Program-made: the position numbers and the translations under genes
Shown: one piece after another, positions 44,185-52,946 of the stretch
How the letters are laid out: each line of letters opens with the position of its first letter
Numbering within the stretch: the stretch's first letter is position 1
Notes under the pieces: model-generated
Told to the model about the DNA's origin: nothing
The model's database searches: none
The model's input: the letters and a program-made list of their open reading frames with translations, nothing else
From: Pseudomonas sp. MM223
GTDB lineage: Bacteria > Pseudomonadota > Gammaproteobacteria > Pseudomonadales > Pseudomonadaceae
Direction of reading: 5' to 3'
NCBI GenBank assembly: GCA_947090765.1
Contig: OX352322.1
Coordinates: 1,755,501-1,819,500, forward strand
DNA length: 64,000 nt

Positions 44185-44203
44185 GCGCACAGCCATTGTG
44201 CGC
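44185..44203. promoter_or_regulatory. Operator dyad GCGCAC-N7-GTGCGC
   Basis: A perfect 6-bp inverted repeat between the divergent LysR and TauE/SafE genes; a further partial copy CTGTGCG follows at about 44206-44212. Confidence 0.65.
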
Positions 44204-44275
44204 TGCTGTGCGTTTCCCCGCCAGCCCACAGTCGTTAGCATGCTCGCATTATGTGTACAGGCGGATGAGGCCCTG

Positions 44276-45025
44276 ATGATCGAGTGGTTGTTGTATATCG
44301 TGCTGGGCGCTGCCCTGGGCACCATGGGGGGCTTGTTCGGCATTGGTGGCGGGCTGATTGCCATTCCGGCACTCGGCGTGCTGTTTGGTCTGGACCAGCA
44401 GTTGGCGCAGGGGACGGCGTTGGTGATGGTGGTGCCGAACGTGTTGCTGGCGTTATGGCGCTATCACCAGCGCAACCGCATCGAGTTGCGCCATGCCTTG
44501 CCGTTGTCGGCGTGCAGCTTTCTGTTCGCCTGGCTGGGGTCGATCTGGGCCGTGGGGCTGGATGCGCACTCCATGCGCCTGGGCTTTGTCGGCTTTCTGG
44601 TGGCCCTGGCGGTGTGGAACGTGGCGCGGATGTTCATGAAGGTGTCGCCGCCCAGCGCCGAACTGCGTTATGCCTGGCCATGGCTGGGCGTGCTGGGCAG
44701 CTTTGCCGGCACCATGGGCGGCTTGTTCGGCGTGGGCGGGGCGGTGGTGGCCACGCCGATTCTGACCAGTGTGTTCGGCACCACCCAGGTAGTGGCGCAG
44801 GGGTTGTCGCTGGCGCTGGCTGCGCCGAGCACCTTGGTGACGTTGGTGACCTATGGCGTGCACCACAGCGTTGATTGGGGGGTGGGGATCCCGTTGGCGG
44901 TGGGGGGCTTGCTCAGCATCAGTTGGGGGGTGAAGTTGGCCCATGCGTTGCCGGAGAAAGTCTTGCGGGCGATGTTCTGTGTGTTTTTGGTGGTGTGTGC
45001 GGTGATGTTGGGGTTTGAGCTTTGA
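44276..45025 (+). CDS. TauE/SafE family transporter
   Basis: A 249-residue inner-membrane protein with about eight helices and the two family half-repeats, GTMGGLFGIGGGLIAIPALG near the N-terminus and GTMGGLFGVGGAVVATPILT in the middle. Family members export sulfite, sulfoacetate or other organic anions; the substrate is unknown. It is probably controlled by the divergent LysR protein. Confidence 0.92.
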   Translation: MIEWLLYIVLGAALGTMGGLFGIGGGLIAIPALGVLFGLDQQLAQGTALVMVVPNVLLALWRYHQRNRIELRHALPLSACSFLFAWLGSIWAVGLDAHSMRLGFVGFLVALAVWNVARMFMKVSPPSAELRYAWPWLGVLGSFAGTMGGLFGVGGAVVATPILTSVFGTTQVVAQGLSLALAAPSTLVTLVTYGVHHSVDWGVGIPLAVGGLLSISWGVKLAHALPEKVLRAMFCVFLVVCAVMLGFEL

Positions 45026-45031
45026 TATTGT

Positions 45032-45148
45032 GGGGCCGCTTTGCGGCCATCGCCGGCAAGCCAGCTCCCACAGGGACAGTGCAAATCTGAAGGCTGGCAC
45101 TGTCCCTGTGGGAGCTGGCTTGCCGGCGATGGGCTGCACAGCAGCCCC
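45032..45148. repeat. REP pair, class A
   Basis: GGGGCCGCTTTGCGGCC plus ATCGCCGGCAAGCCAGCTCC and the inverted copy with GGGCTGCACAGCAGCCCC, between convergent TauE and LysR genes. Confidence 0.9.
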
Positions 45149-45151
45149 AAA

Positions 45152-46003
45152 TTACTTGAACCCTTCAACGATGTAATCGGCCATGCAGTCGGTGATGGGT
45201 GACTGGGTCTGGGTGTTACGCAACAGCATCACATTGGCCATTGGCAACTGCGGCAACCCGTCCTGCTCACCCAGAATGCGAATGTTCCCGCCAATCAAAC
45301 TCTGCAATTGCGCTGTCACCGCCAAGCCTGCCGTGACAATCGCAAAAATCGCCGCCAGGCTGGGGCTGGTATAGGCAATGCGGTAGTCGATGCCCTGTGC
45401 TTCCAGGGCATTGCAGGTCCAGGCCCGGCAGAAGCAGTCGGTGTTGAACAGCGCCACGGGCATTGGCCGCTGTTCTTGCGGGCAAAAGCCTTCGGCGGCG
45501 GCCCACACCAGCCGCTCTTGGCGCAGCAACTGGCCAACCTCGTTGCCCGGCTCACGGGTGACAATGGTCAGGTCCAGGTCCTGGCGCAGCATCAGCTGCT
45601 TGGACGAATCGCAATGCACCTCCACCTGCACCAGCGGGTAGGCCTGGGCAAAGCTTGACAGGATGGTTGGCAGGAAGCGCATGGCGTAGTCGTCCGGCGT
45701 GCCAATGCGCACCAGCCCGACCATGTGCGGCATGCGCAGGGTGTTGAACACCTCGCCATGCAGCTTGAGGATGCGCCGGGCATAACCCAGCAGCACCTGG
45801 CCCTCGGCTGTAAGGCGTACCTGGCGGCCGTCGCGCTCGAACAGCTGGCGCTGCAGGATGTCCTCTTCCAGGCGTTTCATCTGCATGCTTACCGCTGACT
45901 GAGTGCGGTTGACCACTTCACCGGCGCGGGTGAAGCCGCCTTGCTCGGCAATGGCAACGAAGGTGCGCAAAACGTCCGCATCGAGGCTTTGGTACTGGGA
46001 CAT
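45152..46003 (-). CDS. LysR family transcriptional regulator (LrhA/HexA-like)
   Basis: A 283-residue regulator: winged helix 1-65 (DADVLRTFVAIAEQGGFTRAGEVVNRTQSAVSMQMKRLEEDI) and an effector domain with GLVRIGTPDDYAMRFLP near 90-105, typical of the LrhA group. It is divergent from a DUF1127 gene; the gap holds ATAAG and CTTAAT half-sites (46030-46059) that may be its operator. Confidence 0.92.
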   Translation of the reverse strand: MSQYQSLDADVLRTFVAIAEQGGFTRAGEVVNRTQSAVSMQMKRLEEDILQRQLFERDGRQVRLTAEGQVLLGYARRILKLHGEVFNTLRMPHMVGLVRIGTPDDYAMRFLPTILSSFAQAYPLVQVEVHCDSSKQLMLRQDLDLTIVTREPGNEVGQLLRQERLVWAAAEGFCPQEQRPMPVALFNTDCFCRAWTCNALEAQGIDYRIAYTSPSLAAIFAIVTAGLAVTAQLQSLIGGNIRILGEQDGLPQLPMANVMLLRNTQTQSPITDCMADYIVEGFK

Positions 46004-46100
46004 TGCATCAATCTCCGAGATGCATGGCATAAGAAACATTCGTTGGATTGATCTTAATCCCGGCGTGAAACTGAGGCCATCCAACACGGAGGGCTTCACG

Positions 46101-46319
46101 ATGAAAGGTCATGTCAGCAGCATCCAGCAACCTGCCTTTTCCCTGAACCACCTGTGGCATGCGGCCCTGCAGCGCCCGGCGCGCTGGCTGCAGCTGTACC
46201 GCCAGCGGCAGGAGCTGGCCAGCCTCAGTGATGCAACCTTGCACGACCTGGGGTTGAGCCGGGCGGATATCCAGCAAGAGGCCGAGCGGCATTTTTGGGA
46301 TGATCCCCTGCGTAAATAG
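46101..46319 (+). CDS. DUF1127 family small protein
   Basis: A 72-residue protein ending in the DUF1127 (YjiS-like) domain: QRQELASLSDATLHDLGLSRADIQQEAERHFW. Such short basic proteins bind RNA or regulate phosphate and carbon metabolism in alphaproteobacteria (known); here the role is unknown. GGAGGG precedes the start. It is divergent from LysR, a common pairing in Pseudomonas. Confidence 0.85.
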   Translation: MKGHVSSIQQPAFSLNHLWHAALQRPARWLQLYRQRQELASLSDATLHDLGLSRADIQQEAERHFWDDPLRK

Positions 46320-46342
46320 GCTAAGTTTGTCCGTGAACTTAC

Positions 46343-46375
46343 TGGCCTCTTCGCGGGTTTACCCGCGAAGAGGCC
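46343..46375. repeat. REP, class C simple palindrome
   Basis: TGGCCTCTTCGCGGGTTTA followed by CCCGCGAAGAGGCCA, between the DUF1127 and YcaQ genes. Confidence 0.85.
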
Positions 46376-46402
46376 AGAGCAGGCAACACAAGGAGACCAG
46401 GC

Positions 46403-47623
46403 TTGCCCCTCAAGCTGTCCACCCACCAGGCCCGCCGCCTGGCACTGTCTGCCCAAGGCTTCGGCAAACACCCGGAAGCACCGCCAACCCTGCCCGCAGT
46501 GAAGCGCATGCTGCAACGCCTGGGCGTGCTGCAGATCGACTCGGTCAACGCTCTGGTTCGTTCCCACTACCTGCCGCTTTTCTCCCGGCTGGGCGACTAT
46601 TCGCCTGCCATCCTCGACCAGCTTGCCTGGGGCCGGGGCCGTCAGCGCCAGTTGTTCGAATACTGGGGGCACGAAGCCTCGCTGCTGCCATTGAGCCTGT
46701 ACCCGTTGCTGCGCTGGCGCATGGCCCATGCTGCCGAGGGTCGCGGTATCTACCGTCAGCTCGCGCAGTTTGGCCGCGAGCGCCAGGACGTGATCGCGCG
46801 GGTACTGGCTGCCGTTCGTGAACAGGGCGCACTGGGGGCGGGCAGCCTGTCCACCCGCGAGGAACGTGCCGGCCCCTGGTGGGACTGGAGCGAGGAAAAG
46901 CACGCGCTGGAATGGTTGTTCGCCGCAGGGGAAGTGACGGTGGCGGGCCGGCGCGGTTTCGAGCGGCTCTATGACGTGCCGGACAAGGTTTTGCCAAAGT
47001 CTATCCTCGACCAGGCACTGCCCGGCGAGGCTGAGGCGCATCAGGGTTTGATGCTGCACGCCGCCACCGCCTTGGGTGTCGGCACCGAGCGCGATTTGCG
47101 TGACTACTTCCGCCTGGAGCCTGCTCAGGCCAAGGCAGCGCTGGCCGAACTGTTGGCAGGCGGCCGGTTGCAAGCGGTCGAGGTGCAGGGTTGGAAGCAA
47201 TTGGCTTACTGCGTCGGCACGCCGCGCATCCCTCGGCGCATAGAGGCCAGTGCGCTGCTGTCGCCATTCGATTCACTGGTCTGGGAGCGCAACCGCACCG
47301 AGCGTTTGTTCGGCTTTCGCTACCGCCTGGAAATCTACACCCCGGCGCACAAGCGGGTGTACGGCTACTACGTGCTGCCGTTCCTGTACCGGGAGCGCAT
47401 CGCTGCGCGGGTCGACCTGCGTGCCGAACGCGCCCAAGGGCAATTGGCGGTGCACGCCGTGCATGCTGAAGCGCCAGGCCTGGACGAGGAGGGCTACCAC
47501 ACCCTGGCTGGCAACCTGTTGCGTCTGGCCGGCTGGCTGGGGCTGGAGCGGGTGCAACTGAACTGCCCAAGCAGGGAGGGCAGCCAGTTGCGCCAGGCGT
47601 TGCTCAGCGCCGCACCTGCTTGA
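46403..47623 (+). CDS. YcaQ/AlkX-type winged-helix DNA glycosylase
   Basis: A 406-residue protein of the HTH_42 family. E. coli YcaQ (AlkX) excises bulky alkylated bases and unhooks crosslinks (known). The catalytic-site signature is QID at 44-46 ([14 protein letters not shown]), the Q-hydrophobic-D form of the AlkX branch rather than the QxQ of AlkZ. The central and C-terminal winged helices include [19 protein letters not shown]. The start is a TTG with AAGGAG seven bases upstream. Its last 20 bases overlap the end of the convergent DAHP synthase gene. Confidence 0.88.
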   Translation: MPLKLSTHQARRLALSAQGFGKHPEAPPTLPAVKRMLQRLGVLQIDSVNALVRSHYLPLFSRLGDYSPAILDQLAWGRGRQRQLFEYWGHEASLLPLSLYPLLRWRMAHAAEGRGIYRQLAQFGRERQDVIARVLAAVREQGALGAGSLSTREERAGPWWDWSEEKHALEWLFAAGEVTVAGRRGFERLYDVPDKVLPKSILDQALPGEAEAHQGLMLHAATALGVGTERDLRDYFRLEPAQAKAALAELLAGGRLQAVEVQGWKQLAYCVGTPRIPRRIEASALLSPFDSLVWERNRTERLFGFRYRLEIYTPAHKRVYGYYVLPFLYRERIAARVDLRAERAQGQLAVHAVHAEAPGLDEEGYHTLAGNLLRLAGWLGLERVQLNCPSREGSQLRQALLSAAPA

Positions 47624-48950
47624 GGGTTTCGGCAATCAGAAACGCCAGCTCCAGCGACTGATCGGCATTCATCCGCGGATCACAATGGGTGTGATAACGG
47701 TCAGACAACGCATCCTCGGTAATCGGCCGCGCACCGCCGATGCACTCGGTGACGTTCTGCCCGGTCATCTCGATATGAATGCCACCGGCATGGCTGCCCT
47801 CGGCCTGGTGCACCTGGAAGAACTGCTTTACCTCGTCCAGAATCTGCGCAAAGTCGCGGGTCTTGTAGCCGCTGCTGGCCTTGATGGTGTTGCCGTGCAT
47901 CGGGTCGGAGCTCCACAGCACCTTGCGCCCCTCGCGCTCGACGGTGCGGATCAGCCCCGGCAGGTGGTCGCCGACCTTGCTCGCGCCCATGCGCACGATC
48001 AGGTTCAGGCGCCCAGGGTCGTTGGCCGGGTTCAGCGTGTCGATCAGGCGGATCAGTTCTTCGGGGTTCATGCTGGGGCCAACCTTGACCCCGATCGGGT
48101 TGTGCACGCCGCGCAAAAACTCCACATGGGCGCCATCCAGCTGGCGGGTACGGTCGCCGATCCACAGCATGTGCGCCGAGCAGTCGTAGTAGTCGCCGGT
48201 CAGGCTGTCCTGGCGCACGAAGGCTTCTTCATAGTTCAGCAGCAGCGCTTCGTGGGCCGTGAAGAAGCTGGTTTCGCGCAGTTGTGGCGCGCTATCCAGC
48301 CCGCAGGCGCGCATGAACGCCAGGGTTTCGTCGATGCGGTTGGCCAACTGGTGGTACTTGTCGGCCAGCGCCGAGTTGGCGATGAAGTCCAGGTTCCACT
48401 TGTGCACCTGGTGCAGGTCGGCAAACCCGCCCTGGGCGAAAGCGCGCAGCAGGTTGAGGCTGGCGGTAGCCTGGTGATAGGCCTGCAGCAGGCGCTCCGG
48501 GTCGGGGATGCGGCTTTTGGCGTCGAAGCCGATGCCGTTGACGATGTCGCCGCGGTAGGCGGGCAGGGTGATGTCGCCGATGGTTTCATCGCCCGATGAA
48601 CGAGGCTTGGCGAACTGCCCGGCCATGCGCCCGACCTTGACCACCGGGCAACCGGCAGCAAAGGTCATGACAATGGCCATCTGCAGCAGCACCTTGAAGG
48701 TGTCGCGGATTTTGGCCGCCGAGAACTCGGCGAAGCTTTCGGCGCAATCGCCGCCCTGCAGCAGGAAGGCACGGCCTTCGGTGACCTCGGCAAACTGCCT
48801 GCGCAGCTCGCGTGCCTCGCCCGCGAACACCAGCGGTGGGTAGCTGGCCAGGGTCTGTTCAACCTTCAGCAGGTGCGCGGCATCGGGGTAGGTCGGTTGC
48901 TGCTGGATCGGCAGGGCGCGCCAGCTGTCAGGGCTCCACGGTTGGTTCAT
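47604..48950 (-). CDS. 3-deoxy-7-phosphoheptulonate synthase, class II
   Basis: Condenses phosphoenolpyruvate and erythrose 4-phosphate, the first step of the shikimate pathway. The 448-residue protein is a type II enzyme: [14 protein letters not shown] near 63-76, [16 protein letters not shown] near 103-118 and [11 protein letters not shown] in the C-terminal half. Besides the usual AroG/AroF-type paralogs, Pseudomonas has this plant-like form. Chorismate synthase aroC lies 29 kb away in the same window. The 3' end overlaps the YcaQ gene by 20 bases, convergently. Confidence 0.95.
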   Translation of the reverse strand: MNQPWSPDSWRALPIQQQPTYPDAAHLLKVEQTLASYPPLVFAGEARELRRQFAEVTEGRAFLLQGGDCAESFAEFSAAKIRDTFKVLLQMAIVMTFAAGCPVVKVGRMAGQFAKPRSSGDETIGDITLPAYRGDIVNGIGFDAKSRIPDPERLLQAYHQATASLNLLRAFAQGGFADLHQVHKWNLDFIANSALADKYHQLANRIDETLAFMRACGLDSAPQLRETSFFTAHEALLLNYEEAFVRQDSLTGDYYDCSAHMLWIGDRTRQLDGAHVEFLRGVHNPIGVKVGPSMNPEELIRLIDTLNPANDPGRLNLIVRMGASKVGDHLPGLIRTVEREGRKVLWSSDPMHGNTIKASSGYKTRDFAQILDEVKQFFQVHQAEGSHAGGIHIEMTGQNVTECIGGARPITEDALSDRYHTHCDPRMNADQSLELAFLIAETLKQVRR

Positions 48951-49066
48951 CTCGGGCTCGGTCTTGTAGGTTATAGGCTATAGGCCATGGTAACAGTTGG
49001 CGCTGCGCTTGTTGCATCAAGGGTGTTGGCGGACAATGCGCGTTTTTGCGCGGGTGGGTGGTGAGC

Positions 49067-49822
49067 ATGACGGCGGAACGGGAAGAGCGGCTGCTGGCAC
49101 GGGTAGAAGACGCTTTTGGCGTCATCAGCGTGTATGAAGTAGACGACTACCGCTTTCTGGAATTCGGCGATGCCATCGAGCAGAGCTGCGTGTTTACGGC
49201 CGACCCCAGCTGGCTGGAGTACGACTACACCCGCGCCATGCTGGTGGGGGCGTTGTGCCATGAACAGCCGGAGAGCGCGCTGTTTCTCGGCCTGGGTGCC
49301 GGCACGCTGACCCAGGCCTGCATGAAGTTTCTGCCGCTTGATGATATCGAGGCCATCGAGCTGCGCGCAGATGTACCGCGCCTGGCCATGGAGTACATGG
49401 GGCTGGATGACGACCCTCGGTTGTACGTGCGCATCGGTGATGCCATCGAGCTGCTGCCCACGGCAGAAAAGGCCGATCTGTTGTTCGTCGACCTGTACAC
49501 CGACCACGGGCCGGGCGTGGGGCACCTGGCGTGGAACTTCCTGGAAAACTGCCAGCAACAGCTGAACCCGGGCGGCTGGCTGGTGATCAACCAGTGGGCC
49601 ACCGACGACGGCAAGCCGCTGGGCGCGGCGTTGCTGCGCGGCTTGTACCACCGGCATTACTGGGAGTTGCCGGTGAAGGAGGGCAATGTGATCTTGCTGG
49701 TGCCGGCAGACCTTGAGCAGGCGCTGGATATTGAAGGGCTGAGGGCGCGGGCCGAGGCGCTGGCGCCGCAGTTGGGGTATAGCCTGGAAGGGTTGATCCG
49801 CGAGATTCGCCCGGCTACCTGA
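49067..49822 (+). CDS. Spermidine synthase-like (SpeE family) protein
   Basis: A 251-residue Rossmann-fold protein of the polyamine aminopropyltransferase family. The cofactor loop GLGAGT lies at 75-80, the acidic EAIEL follows and ADLLFVDLYTDHG holds the active-site D. The family transfers aminopropyl groups, but many short bacterial members act on other substrates; the specific role is uncertain. An alternative GTG lies two codons upstream. Confidence 0.85.
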   Translation: MTAEREERLLARVEDAFGVISVYEVDDYRFLEFGDAIEQSCVFTADPSWLEYDYTRAMLVGALCHEQPESALFLGLGAGTLTQACMKFLPLDDIEAIELRADVPRLAMEYMGLDDDPRLYVRIGDAIELLPTAEKADLLFVDLYTDHGPGVGHLAWNFLENCQQQLNPGGWLVINQWATDDGKPLGAALLRGLYHRHYWELPVKEGNVILLVPADLEQALDIEGLRARAEALAPQLGYSLEGLIREIRPAT

Positions 49823-49843
49823 TGAATGTGTGGTGAGGCTGCA

Positions 49844-49973
49844 GGCCCAATCGCCGGCAAGCCAGCCTCCCACAGGGTCCTCACTGGCTGCGGGCCTTTT
49901 GCAGGCCTGCAGGAATACATTGATCTCAAGCCTGAGGGTATCCCTGTGGGGCTGGCTTGCCGGCGATTGGGCC
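49844..49973. repeat. REP pair, class A
   Basis: GGCCCAATCGCCGGCAAGCC and the inverted copy, about 67 bases apart, after the spermidine-synthase-like gene. Confidence 0.88.
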
Positions 49974-50052
49974 ACTAAAGGCACTAAAGAATTATCGATT
50001 CAGCCCCATTTGATTGATGGCCCGATAATGGCCTTGCACCCTGAAAAAATTC

Positions 50053-50081
50053 CTCACGCCCCCCACTATTTCAGGTATAGT
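50053..50081 (+). promoter_or_regulatory. Candidate promoter of deaD
   Basis: -10 TATAGT at 50076-50081 and a weak -35 CTCACG at 50053-50058, spacer 17. This gives an untranslated leader of about 210 nt before the ATG at 50298. Confidence 0.5.
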
Positions 50082-50297
50082 ACGCGCCGGTCTTTTAGCG
50101 GGCCGCAAAATCAGGTGGTGCAAATCCTCCGAGTCCAGCTTCGGCTGCACGTCCGCTAGGCGGACCTTCCCACGTTTTCTTTTTCAATCGTTTTCGCAAA
50201 TCCCCGCCGCCAAAGCTGCCTGGGTGACCTGACGGTCTTTCAAGGCATGTGCAGCTTTGGAGCATGGGTCTTTGCGGATGCACCTAGAGGCAGACCC
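50082..50297 (+). promoter_or_regulatory. Long structured 5' leader of deaD
   Basis: Hairpins in order: CAGC-TTCG-GCTG (about 50137-50148), GTCCGC-TAG-GCGGAC (50151-50165), an 8-bp stem AAAGCTGC (50212-50219) / GCAGCTTT (50251-50258) enclosing GACC-TGAC-GGTC (50226-50237), and ATGGGTCT (50264-50271) / AGACCCAT (50292-50299). The last stem pairs with the first two bases of the start codon and loops out the ribosome site. Long leaders are usual for cold-shock helicases. Switching is inferred. Confidence 0.6.
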
Positions 50298-51980
50298 ATG
50301 ACCCAGGAAACCGGCGGCTTCGCCGCTCTCGATCTTAATCCGAACATTGTTGCTGCTGTTGTGGCTACCGGCTACGAAGAGCCGTCCGCCATTCAGCAAC
50401 AATCGATCCCGATCATCCTCGCCGGTCACGACATGATCGGCCAGGCGCAGACTGGCACCGGCAAGACCGCTGCCTTCGCCCTGCCGATCCTCAACAAGAT
50501 CGATGTGAGCAAGCGCGAACCGCAAGCCCTGATCCTGGCGCCAACCCGTGAGTTGGCGCTGCAAGTTGCTACCGCTTTCGAAACCTACGCCAAGCAGATG
50601 CCGGGCGTGAACGTGGTTGCCGTATACGGCGGTGCCCCGATGGGCCCACAGCTGCGCGCAATCCGCAATGGCGCGCAAATCGTCGTCGCCACCCCGGGCC
50701 GCCTGTGCGACCACCTGCGTCGTGACGAAAAAGTCCTGTCCACCGTGCAGTACCTGGTACTGGACGAAGCCGACGAGATGCTGAAGCTGGGCTTCATGGA
50801 TGACCTCGAAGTGATCTTCGACGCAATCCCGGCTACCCGTCAGACCGTACTGTTCTCCGCTACCCTGCCGTCGTCGATCCGCTCGATCGCCGAACGCCAC
50901 CTGCGCGAGCCCAAGCACGTCAAGATCCAGACCAAGACCCAGACCGTTACCGCGATCGACCAGGCTCACCTGATGGTCCACGCCGACCAGAAGATCCCGG
51001 CTGTGCTGCGTCTGCTGGAAGTGGAAGAGTTCGACGCGCTGATCGCCTTCGTGCGTACCAAGCAAGCCACCCTGGACCTGGCCGCCGCGCTGGAAGCCAA
51101 AGGCTACAAGGCTGCTGCGCTGAACGGCGACATCGCCCAGAACCAGCGTGAGCGCGTGATTGACTCGCTCAAGGATGGCCGCCTGGACATCGTCGTCGCC
51201 ACCGACGTCGCCGCCCGTGGTCTGGACGTACCGCGCATCACTCACGTGTTCAACGTTGACATGCCGTACGACCCGGAATCCTACGTACACCGTATCGGCC
51301 GTACTGGCCGTGCCGGTCGCGAAGGCCGTGCGCTGCTGCTGGTCACCCCGCGTGAGCGCCGCATGCTGCAGGTGATCGAGCGTGTAACCGGGCAGAAAGT
51401 TGCCGAAGCCCGCCTGCCGAATGCCCAGGCCGTGCTGGATGCCCGCATCAAGAAGCTGACCTCGAGCCTGGCGCCGCTGGTAGCTGAAGCAGAAGCCACC
51501 CACGGTGAGCTGTTCGACCGCCTGACTACCGATCTGGGTTGCAGCGCGCGTGCTCTGGCTTCGGCCTTGCTGCGCAAAGCCACCAATGGCCAGGCGCTGG
51601 ACCTGGCTGCGGTAGAGCGTGAGCAGCCGCTGGTGCCGGGCGTTGGTGCCCCGCGTGGTGAGCGTAGCGAGCGTCCTGATCGTGGCGAGCGCCCTGACCG
51701 TGGTGACCGCGAGCGCCGTGCGCCGCTGCCGCTGGCCGAAGGCCGTGTGCGTTGCCGTACCGCCCTGGGTGCCCGTGACGGTATCGCTGCCAAGAACTTG
51801 CTGGGCGCGATCCTCAACGAGGGTGGCCTGGCGCGTGACGCCATCGGCCGTATCCAGGTACGCGACAGCTTCAGCCTGGTCGAGCTGCCGGAAGATGGCC
51901 TGGAGAAGCTGCTGTCCAAGCTCAAGGACACCCGCGTGGCTGGCAAGCAGCTGAAGCTGCGTCGCTACCGCGAGGATTGA
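50298..51980 (+). CDS. deaD: DEAD-box RNA helicase (CsdA/DeaD)
   Basis: ATP-dependent RNA helicase for ribosome assembly and mRNA unwinding in the cold. The 560-residue protein has the Q motif (GFAALDLNPNI...GYEEPSAIQ), Walker A AQTGTGKT, DEAD box VLDEADEML, SAT, and HRIGRTGRAGREG, then an Arg/Asp/Glu-rich linker (GERSERPDRGERPDRGDRERR, about 450-475) and a DbpA-like RNA-binding C-terminal region. It has a long structured leader and a bidirectional terminator. Confidence 0.96.
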   Translation: MTQETGGFAALDLNPNIVAAVVATGYEEPSAIQQQSIPIILAGHDMIGQAQTGTGKTAAFALPILNKIDVSKREPQALILAPTRELALQVATAFETYAKQMPGVNVVAVYGGAPMGPQLRAIRNGAQIVVATPGRLCDHLRRDEKVLSTVQYLVLDEADEMLKLGFMDDLEVIFDAIPATRQTVLFSATLPSSIRSIAERHLREPKHVKIQTKTQTVTAIDQAHLMVHADQKIPAVLRLLEVEEFDALIAFVRTKQATLDLAAALEAKGYKAAALNGDIAQNQRERVIDSLKDGRLDIVVATDVAARGLDVPRITHVFNVDMPYDPESYVHRIGRTGRAGREGRALLLVTPRERRMLQVIERVTGQKVAEARLPNAQAVLDARIKKLTSSLAPLVAEAEATHGELFDRLTTDLGCSARALASALLRKATNGQALDLAAVEREQPLVPGVGAPRGERSERPDRGERPDRGDRERRAPLPLAEGRVRCRTALGARDGIAAKNLLGAILNEGGLARDAIGRIQVRDSFSLVELPEDGLEKLLSKLKDTRVAGKQLKLRRYRED

Positions 51981-51992
51981 TCCTGGCGCAAT

Positions 51993-52026
51993 AAAAAAAT
52001 CCCCGGCCTAGGCTGGGGATTTTTTT
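51993..52026. terminator. Bidirectional terminator between deaD and the DODA dioxygenase gene
   Basis: AAAAAAATCCCCGGCC-TA-GGCTGGGGATTTTTTT, with A-run and T-run on opposite sides (stem 51996-52023). Confidence 0.9.
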
Positions 52027-52034
52027 GCCTGTGA

Positions 52035-52068
52035 GGGCCCTTTCGCTGGCAAGCCCGCGAAGAGGCCC
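52035..52068. repeat. Degenerate REP, class C
   Basis: GGGCCCTTTCGCTGGCAAG followed by CCCGCGAAGAGGCCC, one arm mutated, just after the deaD terminator. Confidence 0.6.
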
Positions 52069-52069
52069 G

Positions 52070-52837
52070 TCAGTCGAACCGATAAATGTCCATCCCCAGT
52101 GCCCCCAAGGTAAAGCCTTGGTGTACCACCCCAAACTTGCCCCCGGCCCCCAGGGCAAAGAACAGCGGCAGCAAATGCTCATCACTGGGGTGGTTTCGCA
52201 TGGCATGCGGCGCCTGCTTCCGGTAATCCAGCAATGCCGGCTGGTCATCCTCTTGCAGTCGCTCCACCACCCAATCCCTGAACGCCAGCGCCCACGGCTC
52301 GATCACATCCGGCCCGGCATGCCAGTCCAGCTCGCCAAGGTTATGGGTGATGCTGCCCGATCCGATCAGCAGCACACCTTCATCACGCAGCCCGGCCAGC
52401 GCCTGGCCCACCTTCACCTGCAGCGCTGGCCCCATGTGGCTGGGCAGCGAAACCTGCACCACCGGAATACCCGCATCCGGGTACATCAGCGAAAGCGGCA
52501 CCCAGGCACCGTGGTCGAACGGTCGTTGAGCGTCCAGCCGGGCTGGCAGGCCGGCAGCCTTCAACAAGTCACTGACTTGGCCTGCCAGTGCAGGCTCGCC
52601 CGGCGCCGGGTACTGCACCGCATACAACGCCGGTGGAAAACCGTAGAAGTCGTGCCAGGTTTCTGGTTGTGCGCTGCTGGTCACCAGCAGTTCACGGCTC
52701 TCCCAGTGCGCCGACACCACCACGATGGCCTTGGGCCGTGGCAGGCTGTTGGCCAGCCCGGCCAAGGCCGGCCCGCTGGCGCCCGGGTGCAAGGCGAGCA
52801 TGGGGGAACCATGGGAAATGAACAGGCTGGGCAGCAT
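52070..52837 (-). CDS. DODA-type extradiol dioxygenase (LigB superfamily, YgiD-like)
   Basis: A 255-residue cytoplasmic enzyme that cleaves an aromatic vicinal diol, such as 4,5-cleavage of DOPA. Likely metal ligands are H9 (ISHGSPM), H44 (SAHWES) and H221 (NHPSDEHLLPL), with H165 (SGSITHNLGE) catalytic. The start MLPSLF matches the family. It is divergent from tpm; two dyads lie in the gap. The physiological substrate is unknown. Confidence 0.92.
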   Translation of the reverse strand: MLPSLFISHGSPMLALHPGASGPALAGLANSLPRPKAIVVVSAHWESRELLVTSSAQPETWHDFYGFPPALYAVQYPAPGEPALAGQVSDLLKAAGLPARLDAQRPFDHGAWVPLSLMYPDAGIPVVQVSLPSHMGPALQVKVGQALAGLRDEGVLLIGSGSITHNLGELDWHAGPDVIEPWALAFRDWVVERLQEDDQPALLDYRKQAPHAMRNHPSDEHLLPLFFALGAGGKFGVVHQGFTLGALGMDIYRFD

Positions 52838-52870
52838 GGCAAGGTCCTGAAGGTTAAGATGCCTCATCTT

Positions 52871-52932
52871 CGATCAGAAACTGATCGATATCCATCGCAA
52901 GTTTTACGCGTTTTCTATCGGTTTACTCGATA
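52871..52932. promoter_or_regulatory. Two dyads between the DODA dioxygenase gene and tpm
   Basis: A perfect 7-bp inverted repeat CGATCAG-AAA-CTGATCG (52871-52887) and a second one TATCG-N7-CGATA (52916-52932), 15 bases before the tpm start. They suggest a dimeric regulator that binds in the divergent promoter. No regulator gene is adjacent. Confidence 0.55.
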
Positions 52933-52946
52933 AACAAGGAGCAACC

